A stretch of DNA of 31,241 nucleotides, from the NCBI GenBank assembly GCA_964464635.1, contig CAYXGT010000022.1, forward strand, positions 1 to 31,241, in the 5' to 3' direction. Made by a program: the position numbers and the translations under genes. Shown one piece after another: positions 22,266-30,357 of this stretch (the first letter of the stretch is position 1; each line of letters opens with the position of its first letter). The DNA is from CAYLMG01 sp964464635 (lineage in GTDB: Bacteria > Planctomycetota > Phycisphaerae > Sedimentisphaerales > Anaerobacaceae). Under the pieces are notes generated by a model. That model searched no databases. It was not told the DNA's origin and worked only from the letters and a program-made list of their open reading frames with translations.

Positions 22266-22424
22266 ATGAGCCCCGATGGAAAAATTAAACCCGCCAAGCT
22301 GAATGCGGCCAATAATGTGTACACTGCGATGCTTGCTTTAGCCTTTGGTGTGGTGCTTGCCACCGCCATTTTCGTCGCTTTCAAGTGCTACAGCCAGTAC
22401 GGCTCATTATTTAGCTTACCGTAG
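22266..22424 (+). CDS. 52-residue single-pass membrane protein
   Basis: A short gene between the coiled-coil protein and mreB. It reads MSPDGKIKPAKLNAANNVYT, then a hydrophobic helix (about 21-39, AMLALAFGVVLATAIFVAF), then KCYSQYGSLFSLP and TAG. ATG 22266 has GAGG about 8 bases upstream. The hydrophilic N-terminus, clean membrane segment and ribosome binding site support a real gene. It begins 64 bp after the coiled-coil gene and precedes the mreB promoter, so it is most likely cotranscribed with the former. No family recognised; N-in or N-out cannot be decided. Confidence 0.72.
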   Translation: MSPDGKIKPAKLNAANNVYTAMLALAFGVVLATAIFVAFKCYSQYGSLFSLP

Positions 22425-22436
22425 CCAAATTGCCTA

Positions 22437-22465
22437 TTGACAATCCTCTGTGCATCATATAAAAA
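22437..22465 (+). promoter_or_regulatory. Predicted promoter of the mreBCD-PBP2 operon
   Basis: Consensus TTGACA (22437-22442) and TAAAAA (22460-22465) with a 17-base spacer. It lies between the arms of an inverted repeat AAATTGCCT (22427-22435) / AGGCAATTT (22480-22488), a possible operator enclosing the promoter. Confidence 0.6.
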
Positions 22466-22479
22466 CAGCCTAAACTTTC

Positions 22480-22494
22480 AGGCAATTTAATAAA
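22480..22494 (+). repeat. Shared motif AGGCAATTTAATAAA, copy 2
   Basis: Matches the copy at 21194-21208 in 14 of 15 bases. Here it is in the mreB leader, downstream of the -10, and forms a 9-bp inverted repeat with 22427-22435. Confidence 0.4.
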
Positions 22495-22508
22495 GAAGGG
22501 ATTCGAAA

Positions 22509-23564
22509 GTGCTACTCGACACAATTTTAGGCTGGTTTAGTATGGATATGGGTATCGACCTCGGTACCTGTACAACCCTTGTCTGTGTTCGCGGAAAAGG
22601 AATTGTACTAAACGAACCTTCCGTAGTCGCCGTGCGCAGGGGCACAAATATAGTTCTAAACAACGGCGAAGCCGTCGGGCTGGTCGCAAGGGAGATGCTC
22701 GGAAAAACTCCCGGCTCGATAACTGCAATCCGGCCGTTAAAAGACGGAGTAATAAGTGACTTTGAAATCACCGAGGCTATGCTCAGCTACTTCATACGCA
22801 AGGTTCACGGCCGCGGTGGTTTAATCAGACCACGAGTCGTAATAGCAGTACCAAGCGGAATCACCGCTGTTGAGAGACGCGCAGTTATAGACAGTGCCGA
22901 GCGGGCCGGGGCAAGAAGAGTATATCTCGTCGATGAACCGATGGCCGCAGGCATAGGCGCAGGACTGCCGATTACAGACCCCACTGCTTCGATGATTGTA
23001 GATATCGGAGGAGGCACCACCGAGGTCGCTATTATGAGTCTTGCAGACATAGCATCCTGCGAATCGATACGTATCGGCGGAGACGATATGGACGAGGCGA
23101 TTATCAACCACCTCAAAAAAACTTACAATCTTCTGATAGGTGAGCCCAGGGCTGAGAAGGTCAAAATACAAATCGGCTCTGCAGCGCCGCTCGAAGAGGA
23201 ACTGACAATGGAGGTGGCAGGAAGAGACACAATCTCTGGACTGCCAAGAAAAATTATTATTACAAGCGAGGAAATACGCGAATCCCTTCGCGAGCCGATA
23301 GCCGCAATTATCGAGGCCGTCACAAGAACACTCGAAAAAGCCGAGCCTGAGCTCGCAGCCGATTTAATAGATAACGGCGTACACATCTGCGGAGGAACTT
23401 CTCTGCTCAGGGGTATGGATACGATACTTTCAAACGCCACCGGTCTGCGGGTGGAAAGAGTGGACGACCCACTCAGTGCCGTAGCAAAAGGTACAAGCGT
23501 ATATCTCGAAAATCTGGAGTTATGGAAGGATACGATGGATCATAACGAGCGAGGCTGGGAATAA
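22509..23564 (+). CDS. mreB: Actin-like rod-shape protein MreB
   Basis: MreB polymerises under the inner membrane and guides lateral cell-wall synthesis. The 351-residue protein has the phosphate-1 loop GIDLGTCTT (15-23), phosphate-2 VDIGGGTTEVA, the connect motif and the adenosine motif GGTSLLRG, all in the actin-family order; the N-terminal MLLDTILGWF is an amphipathic membrane-binding helix. Length is typical (335-350). The start is GTG 22509; GAAGGG lies about 9 bases upstream. First gene of an mreB-mreC-mreD-PBP2 operon. MreB is kept in only part of the Planctomycetes. Confidence 0.97.
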   Translation: MLLDTILGWFSMDMGIDLGTCTTLVCVRGKGIVLNEPSVVAVRRGTNIVLNNGEAVGLVAREMLGKTPGSITAIRPLKDGVISDFEITEAMLSYFIRKVHGRGGLIRPRVVIAVPSGITAVERRAVIDSAERAGARRVYLVDEPMAAGIGAGLPITDPTASMIVDIGGGTTEVAIMSLADIASCESIRIGGDDMDEAIINHLKKTYNLLIGEPRAEKVKIQIGSAAPLEEELTMEVAGRDTISGLPRKIIITSEEIRESLREPIAAIIEAVTRTLEKAEPELAADLIDNGVHICGGTSLLRGMDTILSNATGLRVERVDDPLSAVAKGTSVYLENLELWKDTMDHNERGWE

Positions 23565-23606
23565 GCACCGCTCTGCGACACCTGACAGAAAGCAAGCAAT
23601 ACCATT

Positions 23607-24395
23607 ATGGCAAGGAAGCGTTCGAGAATCTCCAGACGGATGTTATTCACCTGGTTTATGCTGGGTGCTCTCATACTGCTCATCGCTCCGCAACAAATGA
23701 CAAATCGACTTCAGCTCTTTTTCGCTCATATCTTTCACTGGCCTTTGCGTATGAGCAGAGACATTATGCTCTCCGCCAGAACAAGCCGCCCGACTCAAAA
23801 ACGCGCAGACCGAACTGAAGTCCAGCTCGAAAACCGCAATGCAAATCTCGAAGCTATGCTCGCGGAAGCTATGCAGAGGGACCAGGAGCTGACAAACTTT
23901 CTCAGGGAATATCCCAGGCCCGGAGACAAGTTCGTTTTTGCAAACATCACAAAAATCTCCGCCGATGAGCTCGTAATTAATCGCGGCGAAAATCACGGCC
24001 TAAAAGCAGGACAGTTCGTCATCGGCGACAACAGCATTATAGGTAACGTCTGTGAGGTCTCGGCTTATACCTCAAAAGTCAGGCTGATTACAAACCCGCG
24101 CTCGCAAATCGCCGTTATGCTCGGCGACAGAGATGCAATAGCACAGGGCAATGAAACAGCTATGAAAATACAGCTCATTCCAAAAAGCTACAAAGTCAAA
24201 ACCGACCAGAAGGTATTTTGCAAACCGAAGACCGGCTTTTTGTACTCCCCCATTATCATCGGAACTGTATCCGAATACCGAACAAGCTCCAACAATCCAC
24301 TGCTCTGGGAGATAACCGTCGAGCCGGCCTGCGACATACAGACCCTGACAAGCGTTGACGTCATAGTAATCAACTCGAATAAGACGGGGGATTAA
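23607..24395 (+). CDS. mreC: Rod shape-determining protein MreC
   Basis: MreC is a bitopic membrane protein linking MreB to periplasmic wall enzymes. The 262-residue protein has a basic N-terminus (MARKRSRISRR), a membrane segment (about 12-30), a coiled coil (about 62-100) and a two-lobed beta domain (about 105-258) with VINRGENHGLKAGQFVIGDNSIIGNV and VRLITNPRSQIAV, family hallmarks. Start ATG 23607 lacks a strong ribosome binding site; gap from mreB is 42 bp. The stop is one base from the mreD start, implying coupling. Confidence 0.93.
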   Translation: MARKRSRISRRMLFTWFMLGALILLIAPQQMTNRLQLFFAHIFHWPLRMSRDIMLSARTSRPTQKRADRTEVQLENRNANLEAMLAEAMQRDQELTNFLREYPRPGDKFVFANITKISADELVINRGENHGLKAGQFVIGDNSIIGNVCEVSAYTSKVRLITNPRSQIAVMLGDRDAIAQGNETAMKIQLIPKSYKVKTDQKVFCKPKTGFLYSPIIIGTVSEYRTSSNNPLLWEITVEPACDIQTLTSVDVIVINSNKTGD

Positions 24396-24396
24396 A

Positions 24397-24879
24397 ATGC
24401 GATGGTTTCGATTTGCAGTTATAATCGTCTCCTTCACCCTGCTGCAGTACGGCTTGCTGTCAAATCTGGATTATAAACCTGATTTGCTCGTCATCCTTGT
24501 CGTGTTCTTTTCAATTTACTGCGATATGAACGTCGCAATCATAACTTCTTTCACCATAGGTTTTGCATCGGACATCATCGGCACGGCAATGGGGCCCGGA
24601 GTCATCAGCTTTGGAGTTATCGGTACTGCCATCTCCTTTCTCCATCAGCTTATTTCTATTAGAAAAATACCGTATCAGGCTATAGCAATATTTGTCACCG
24701 GCTTCTTAACCGGAATATCGATTTACTATCTCAACCTGCTCAAGGCAGGTGCCCACGACCCGAACATATTAAAGATTGTTTTTGCAGATTCGCTCTTCTC
24801 CGGAATTGTCGGACCGCTTTTCTTCTTGCCAATCGCCTGGTGGATGGGTATAAAAACACGTCGTTTTGCAGGAAGATAA
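24397..24879 (+). CDS. mreD: Rod shape-determining protein MreD
   Basis: A 160-residue inner-membrane protein with about five hydrophobic helices (5-22, 29-52, 60-84, 94-112, 128-150) and the family-like start FxxLQYGLLSNLDYKPDLLVILVVFFSIY and GFASDIIG. MreD works with MreC and the RodA/PBP2 wall synthase. GGGGG precedes the ATG by six bases. Identity rests on position, size and topology as well as the LxPDLLL-type motif. Confidence 0.88.
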   Translation: MRWFRFAVIIVSFTLLQYGLLSNLDYKPDLLVILVVFFSIYCDMNVAIITSFTIGFASDIIGTAMGPGVISFGVIGTAISFLHQLISIRKIPYQAIAIFVTGFLTGISIYYLNLLKAGAHDPNILKIVFADSLFSGIVGPLFFLPIAWWMGIKTRRFAGR

Positions 24880-24922
24880 ACCGCCCTGTCACAATTTGTG
24901 CATAAGAGTTCAGAAACGAAAA

Positions 24923-27043
24923 ATGTACGACAAAAGGTTAAAAATCTTCATAATTATCAGCACACTGTTTTTTTTCTTCTGTATTTTCCGGCTCGTGCAG
25001 ATGCAGCTTGTACCGAACTCCTCCATACAGGATAAAATCGCAGAATTCAAACGCCAGCGAGGCCGAAGCAAGCTGCTCAAGACCGTCAGGGGCAGAATCC
25101 TCGACCGGAAAGGCCGGATTTTAGCAGACGATGAGCCCCAGTTTGAGCTGCACATAAGCTACGAGCTCATAAGCTACGCCGACCCCAGACTCATAAAAGC
25201 GAAGCTTCTAAAAGCCGAGCAGCGAGCCGAGCCCGAAAAAGCCCTGCTGGAAGCTTCCGGGCAAATCAATGCTCAGCAACGAAGGCTGCAGGAAATCATC
25301 GACAAATGCGTACATTTCGGACTCGAACGCCAACAGCTCGAAGAAAAAATCAAGGCGAAAAACGACCAGGTCTGGAACCTTCGGCTCTTTCAGGCCTGGA
25401 GAGAGAACTGTTTCAAATCCGAACTCTTTCAAAAACACAAAGACAACCTCTTTGCCGTTAAATTATCCGATTTCACCTCCGACTTCGAAAGCTTCTTTCC
25501 GAACGCCGATGACCGCCTCCTGCTTGTTACCAGGCAGGATATCGCGGAAATGCACGACAGCCTCTCACTTTTAGAATTAATTACGGACAACGACATCTTC
25601 ACCGCCCAGCTCGAGTTTATGAATATCGATGGCGTCGAAATCGTGCCGGGCGCAAAAAGAATCTACCCCTATACAACCGTAGCGGCACAGACGATAGGCT
25701 GGGTCAGCCCCGCACACGAACAGGACAAAGACCTCTTCGAAGACGACAAATTCTCAAGATATCTCATAGGTGAGCTTTGCGGCCGGCGAGGTATAGAGTA
25801 CGTCTGTGAAAGCATACTTCGAGGAAAACGCGGTGAGATATTTTACGATATCGACGGCAATGAAATCCGTACGGAAAACGAAGTCGGCCGCGACGTCCGG
25901 CTCACAATTGACATCCAGCTTCAGCAATCAATAGAAAAATTCCTCGTCGAATACCCACACGACCCAAACTGCAAACCCGGTATCTCCGCCGTTGTTATCG
26001 ACGTCTCTTCCGGCGACATACTCGCACTCGTCTCTCTGCCAACATTCGATTTGAACAGGGCAAGATACGATTATGACCGGCTCATCAACGATACCAATGA
26101 ACCGATGATAAACAGGGCCATATACAAAACCTATCCGCCCGGCTCATCGGTCAAACCTATTATACTAACCGCGGGCCTCGAAACTTTCGCCATCACGCCG
26201 GATATACCAATTAGCTGCCCGGCACACAAACCCGAAGAAGGCTGGCCCCAGTGCTTGCTCAACCGCCAGCATCCCTATTTCGGCCATGATATGCAGTTCG
26301 AATCCGAAGGCGGAAACATCGCACGAAACGCTATCAGGGGAAGCTGCAATATCTACTTCTCACGTCTTGCAGACAGAATCAACACCGAAAAACTCCAGCT
26401 CTGGCTCTACAATTTCGGTTACGGCAGAAAAATCCTCTTCCCCCCCTCGTCTCTTTCTGACCCGAACGCACAAAGAAACTTCCTTCAGGCCCAGGGCTCA
26501 ATCTCAAGCTCCAGACCGGATTTAATCATTCAGTCACCAAACGACCTGCCACCCCTTAATTCCACAGAGAAAAGGTATTTCGGTATCGGCCAGGGAAACC
26601 TCTGGGCAACGCCGCTGCAGGTAACCAACGCAATGGCGACAATCGCAAGAAAAGGCCTCTTCCAGATGCCCAGGCTGTTCATTGAACAAACACAGCCTGA
26701 ATACACCGACCTGCACCTCGCACCCTCGACAATAAACACAATTTACGATGGTATGCACGCCGTTGTGTATGAAATTCATGGTACGGCCTATACTGCCTTT
26801 CGCGATAACGACTTCTTTCGAAAAGATGTCACTGTGTACGGCAAGACAGGCTCGACCGAATCACCGGAAAATGCCTGCTTTGCCGGCTTCGCAAAGGATA
26901 ATTCCGCAAAAGCAATCGCCCTCGCTGTTGTCGTCGAGGGCGGCCAGCGAGGCTCATCTGACGCTGCACCTCTCGCAAAACAAATCATCCAGTTCTGCAT
27001 CGACGAAGGCTACCTCGGCAAAACTCTGCCGGCTGAACAATAA
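24923..27043 (+). CDS. mrdA: Penicillin-binding protein 2 (elongation transpeptidase)
   Basis: Class B PBP that cross-links lateral peptidoglycan in the elongasome. The 706-residue protein has a single N-terminal TM (about 6-25), a pedestal domain starting with TVRGRILDRKGRILA, and a transpeptidase domain (about 350-690) with SxxK (Ser408-Lys411 in PPGSSVKP), SxN (Ser474-Asn476) and KTG (641-643). It is longer than E. coli PBP2 (633): about 110-120 residues (about 93-210) form an extra Glu/Lys-rich coiled-coil-like insert inside the pedestal. ATG 24923 is chosen over an in-frame TTG 24866 inside mreD since it gives a normal N-terminus. RodA, its usual partner, is not adjacent; the operon ends here, only 10 bp from a convergent gene with no terminator between. 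Confidence 0.94.
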   Translation: MYDKRLKIFIIISTLFFFFCIFRLVQMQLVPNSSIQDKIAEFKRQRGRSKLLKTVRGRILDRKGRILADDEPQFELHISYELISYADPRLIKAKLLKAEQRAEPEKALLEASGQINAQQRRLQEIIDKCVHFGLERQQLEEKIKAKNDQVWNLRLFQAWRENCFKSELFQKHKDNLFAVKLSDFTSDFESFFPNADDRLLLVTRQDIAEMHDSLSLLELITDNDIFTAQLEFMNIDGVEIVPGAKRIYPYTTVAAQTIGWVSPAHEQDKDLFEDDKFSRYLIGELCGRRGIEYVCESILRGKRGEIFYDIDGNEIRTENEVGRDVRLTIDIQLQQSIEKFLVEYPHDPNCKPGISAVVIDVSSGDILALVSLPTFDLNRARYDYDRLINDTNEPMINRAIYKTYPPGSSVKPIILTAGLETFAITPDIPISCPAHKPEEGWPQCLLNRQHPYFGHDMQFESEGGNIARNAIRGSCNIYFSRLADRINTEKLQLWLYNFGYGRKILFPPSSLSDPNAQRNFLQAQGSISSSRPDLIIQSPNDLPPLNSTEKRYFGIGQGNLWATPLQVTNAMATIARKGLFQMPRLFIEQTQPEYTDLHLAPSTINTIYDGMHAVVYEIHGTAYTAFRDNDFFRKDVTVYGKTGSTESPENACFAGFAKDNSAKAIALAVVVEGGQRGSSDAAPLAKQIIQFCIDEGYLGKTLPAEQ

Positions 27044-27053
27044 TACAAAAAAA

Positions 27054-28139
27054 TCAATCTTGATTTATCTTTATGCTCACCGGTTCTTTAAGTTTGTTAA
27101 GCGTTTCCTGTAGAATCTCGAAGAACTTTTCATTGTCAGGCCAGAGAATATCACCACCGCTGCCCATAGGCTTCTCCAACTCTTCAAGAAAACGCCCCAT
27201 ACTCTGCTCATCGAAAGTTTTTGCATTTATACCAAGGCCGAGCCGCTCGACATAATCAGCGTTGACAATCTGCTCATACTGGCCCGCAAGTGCAATCAGC
27301 AGCATCTTCTTTTTGAAATACATACACTCGCTTATAAGTGAAAACCCGGCACTCGCAACCACGCCCCTGCAGCCGGCCAGGTCATTCAAAAAGCCCTCCG
27401 TGGAACGCTTCTTAAAGATACAGTTTTCACTTCGGCTGTCCTCGTCGAAACCGTAAACATAAAACCTCTCGTCGGCGAACTTATGCAGAATATCCAATAT
27501 GTGTTCTTTCTCATACGCCGCCGTTAAATATAAAAGTATGTAATCGCCCTGCCGACAAGATTTTTCTGTCACCGCTTTCCTTACTACCGGCGGTGCGAGA
27601 ACCGCAGCATCGATATTCAAAGTCGATTTGAAAAAATTAATAATAATATAAGCGACAGCCGCTACGTAATACGACTCTGTAACAAGACTCGCCGTCAGCC
27701 TTTCGAACCATTTTTCCGGCCGGTGTCTGAGCTTACATAGCGTAAGAAAATGCTGATGGTCGATGCTTATGAAAGGCACCTTATTTCGGATTGCCCACCA
27801 CGCACAGAACGGCTCGAAATCCGTTATCAGAAGGTCCGGTGCGAACGGCTCAATATACCTGCGAAACAATCTCTCGTTAACCTTGTCAGCTATCGCCCAC
27901 CTGCTCAGGTTATGCCACACAGTCTCGAACGCATCAACTCCTCCCTGGCTGTATGCAAACGAAAGACCGAAAACAGGCTTGACCCGCTTCTTGAAATACT
28001 GCTTCAGATAAACAAGTGACTTTTTTGAGCCGACAAACATCACATCGTGACCGGCATCGATTAACCGCTGCCCGATAAGATGAGACCTGCTGCTGTGTCC
28101 GAATCCCTCTCCCGCAACAGCATAAATTATCTTAGCCAT
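27054..28139 (-). CDS. MJ1255-type glycosyltransferase (GT28-like)
   Basis: A 361-residue cytosolic glycosyltransferase of the GT-B fold. It opens with IIYAVAGEGFGHSSRSHLIGQRLIDAGHDVMFVGS, the GEGxGHxxR N-lobe pattern of the MurG/MJ1255-like group, has LLITDFEPFCAWWAIRNKVPFISIDHQHF, and near 265-300 a donor-site region GVVASAGFSLISECMYFKKKMLLIALAGQYEQIVNADYVERLGLG, with the S-A-G-x-x-x-x-E-x-x-x-x-x-K-x-x-L motif. The donor is probably a nucleotide sugar; the acceptor is unknown. ATG 28139 has GGGAGAGGG upstream. Neighbouring wall genes suggest an envelope glycolipid or glycan, which is inference. Confidence 0.85.
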   Translation of the reverse strand: MAKIIYAVAGEGFGHSSRSHLIGQRLIDAGHDVMFVGSKKSLVYLKQYFKKRVKPVFGLSFAYSQGGVDAFETVWHNLSRWAIADKVNERLFRRYIEPFAPDLLITDFEPFCAWWAIRNKVPFISIDHQHFLTLCKLRHRPEKWFERLTASLVTESYYVAAVAYIIINFFKSTLNIDAAVLAPPVVRKAVTEKSCRQGDYILLYLTAAYEKEHILDILHKFADERFYVYGFDEDSRSENCIFKKRSTEGFLNDLAGCRGVVASAGFSLISECMYFKKKMLLIALAGQYEQIVNADYVERLGLGINAKTFDEQSMGRFLEELEKPMGSGGDILWPDNEKFFEILQETLNKLKEPVSIKINQD

Positions 28140-28159
28140 ATCCCTCTCCCGCCGTCCTC

Positions 28160-28232
28160 TTTCCCGTTTAGCCTCGCCGCTTGCGGCGAGGTGGTTTGTC
28201 TTTTCCGTTTAGCAGTCGCCGGTACGGCGACT
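28160..28232. repeat. Two tandem REP-like hairpin units
   Basis: Each unit has a 12-base head TTYCCGTTTAGC (28161-28172 and 28202-28213, 11/12 identical) and then a perfect GC-rich hairpin: CCTCGCCGC-TT-GCGGCGAGG (28172-28191) and AGTCGCCG-GTA-CGGCGACT (28214-28232). A conserved short head next to a palindrome is the layout of REP elements mobilised by TnpA-REP (RAYT) proteins. They fill the gap between ftsI and the glycosyltransferase and could also act as terminators or mRNA stabilisers. Confidence 0.7.
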
Positions 28233-28302
28233 ATATACCTTTCCATTCTTGCTAAAGCCAGCGACAATACAAATGTGAACATCACTTTTTTTAGAAACGA
28301 AA

Positions 28303-30009
28303 CTACTGCGCAATTCTGTTATGACCTTCTAAGTAATTCAAGGTCTTCTCGATTATCCTGCCCGCCACAGGAGCCGCAACCGTCCCGCCGGTATAACCCT
28401 TGCCCAGACTTATATTCGGCCTGCACACCGCAACCAGTACGATAACCGCAGGACTCTCCGCCGGCGCCCCTGCCACAAAAGACGCTATATAATCTTTTTC
28501 CGAATATCCCTTTTGCCCTAAAAGTGACAGTTGTGCTGTTCCGGTTTTCCCGAAGACCTGCCACTTTTCAAGTTTTGCTTTCTTGCCTGTACCCTCGTTC
28601 ACAACGCCCGTCATAGCTTCCCTTACAATCCACCTCGCAACCTCAGGCCTGATTACAAAACCAACCGGCGGTGGCGGCCGCTTCAGCTTTACGATATTAC
28701 CTTCGTTATCAACTATCGCCCTGACCAGGTAAGGCCGTACAAAATGACCGCCGTTTGAAATAATGCAGTATGCCTGAACAAGCTGCAAAGCCGTTGTGCT
28801 GATTTCCTGACCGAAAGGTATTCTCGTCACGCTGTATCCGTTCCATTCATCGCTCAGCCGTAAAAGCCCAGCCGCCTCGCCAGGCAAATCAATGCCGGTT
28901 CTTTCCCCGAAACCGAAAAGCCGCAATCCCTCGCAAAGTTTTCTCGCACCGGCCTTCTGACCGATCTTCGCCATACCTATATTGCTCGAATGAATAATAA
29001 TTTCACTCACACTGAGCTCGCCGAAACTGTGGTCACCATACTCACCGATTCGCCCGAAACCTTTACCGCGATAGTCACCCTCTTCGCAAAATATCTTTTC
29101 ATTCCTATCGACGATGCCCGCATCGATTGCGATTGCTGCAACTACCGGTTTTAAAATACTGCCCGGCTCGAACTGGTCCGTGATAGCACGGTTGCGAAAA
29201 TTATTCGCATCTTCGCAGCGGATTTGACTCGGCTCGAAATCCGGCAACGAAACCATCGCTAATATCGCCCCTGAATTCGGTTCTGCGACGACGGCAACAG
29301 CCGATTCCGCCTCGTATTCCTCCTTCACACGGACAAGCTCCTCGCGTGCAAACTGCTGTATCACAGAATCAACCGTAAGAATAATTCCGCAGCCGTCGGT
29401 TACAAAAGAATTCTGCTCTTTCAATCGTACCGGCCTTCGAAGCACATCCGCAAAAACGACGTTACCGCCGGCATCCCCTTTTAGCTTCTCATCGTACTTC
29501 AGCTCAATCCCCTCCAGGCCGAGATTATCAACCCCCGTAAAACCGACGATATGTGACGCCAGAGACCCCGTTGGGTAATACCTCCGCCAGCCCGATTCCA
29601 CACCCACCCCGTTAATCTCACTTGCCGCTTTACATTGCTCTCCAGTTGCGTCGGCCCTGATTTTTAAATAGCCGGGATTACCGCTGCTGTTAATAAGGTT
29701 ATAGATTTGTATCGCCTCGACCTTCATAACCGGCGCAAGCTCCGCCGAAGTCTTGTCGATTGATTTTACGGCCCGGGGCTCGACAAAAATAGTTTGTATC
29801 TTATTGCTCGCCGCTAACACCCTGCCGCACCTGTCGAGAATCACGCCCCGCTGCGGTTTCTCGGAAACCAATTTCTCCCGCTGTTTCTCACTCACCGAGC
29901 AAAAATAATCCCTCTCCACATACTGCAGATAGAAACACCGCCCAATCAGTGACAAATACGCCACGATTAAAAGAACAAACAAAATGTTCGTAAAACGCGA
30001 TTCTTTCAA
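28303..30009 (-). CDS. ftsI: FtsI-type class B penicillin-binding protein
   Basis: A septal-type peptidoglycan transpeptidase, 568 residues. One TM (about 8-28), a pedestal with PQRGVILDRCGRVLA (52-66), and a transpeptidase domain (about 235-560) with SxxK (Ser284-Lys287 in EPGSILKP), SxN (Ser341-Asn343 in HSSN) and KTG (488-490 in FGKTGTAQ). The RGxIxDRxGxxLA and EPGSxxKP forms are those of FtsI/PBP3 rather than PBP2, and no PASTA domain follows. The upstream small FtsL-like gene supports this assignment. The only start fitting the TM is TTG at 30009, as no in-frame ATG precedes the TM; the ribosome binding site is weak. Confidence 0.92.
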   Translation of the reverse strand: MKESRFTNILFVLLIVAYLSLIGRCFYLQYVERDYFCSVSEKQREKLVSEKPQRGVILDRCGRVLAASNKIQTIFVEPRAVKSIDKTSAELAPVMKVEAIQIYNLINSSGNPGYLKIRADATGEQCKAASEINGVGVESGWRRYYPTGSLASHIVGFTGVDNLGLEGIELKYDEKLKGDAGGNVVFADVLRRPVRLKEQNSFVTDGCGIILTVDSVIQQFAREELVRVKEEYEAESAVAVVAEPNSGAILAMVSLPDFEPSQIRCEDANNFRNRAITDQFEPGSILKPVVAAIAIDAGIVDRNEKIFCEEGDYRGKGFGRIGEYGDHSFGELSVSEIIIHSSNIGMAKIGQKAGARKLCEGLRLFGFGERTGIDLPGEAAGLLRLSDEWNGYSVTRIPFGQEISTTALQLVQAYCIISNGGHFVRPYLVRAIVDNEGNIVKLKRPPPPVGFVIRPEVARWIVREAMTGVVNEGTGKKAKLEKWQVFGKTGTAQLSLLGQKGYSEKDYIASFVAGAPAESPAVIVLVAVCRPNISLGKGYTGGTVAAPVAGRIIEKTLNYLEGHNRIAQ

Positions 30010-30075
30010 TTTACCATCGCAAAATTCTCACCGGCCCGCCGCCGGCCGTCTCAGCTCAACTTCCCGCAAATAACT

Positions 30076-30300
30076 TCAATCGTCACTAGCCTGCTCGAAT
30101 GAGCCTGATATGGCCGCGGGATTTATTATCCCTTCCAATTGCAATTGTTTCTTGCCGAGCTGCTGCTTGAGCCGGCTCTGCTCCGATTTGCAGATACTGA
30201 ACTTATAAAAAATTCGATTCCGCTCACTTCGCAGGTAAACCGCAAAAAGCAGAATCGATGTTACGCAAAATATTACAAAAACAAAATAACTTTTTGACAT
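30076..30300 (-). CDS. Small bitopic coiled-coil protein, FtsL-like
   Basis: A 74-residue protein: MSKSY, one membrane helix (about 6-24, FVFVIFCVTSILLFAVYL), then a charged coiled-coil-like segment (about 26-58, CKSEQSRLKQQLGKKQLQLEG) and an acidic end. ATG 30300 has GGAG about 5 bases upstream, better than TTG 30321. FtsL is a poorly conserved bitopic division protein of about 80-120 residues encoded right before ftsI in most bacteria; size, topology and position all fit, sequence alone does not prove it. Confidence 0.72.
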   Translation of the reverse strand: MSKSYFVFVIFCVTSILLFAVYLRSERNRIFYKFSICKSEQSRLKQQLGKKQLQLEGIINPAAISGSFEQASDD

Positions 30301-30357
30301 CCGCTCCGTTACGACAAACAACTCCGTTGTTAAAATTATTCCCCTTTACCTCTTATG

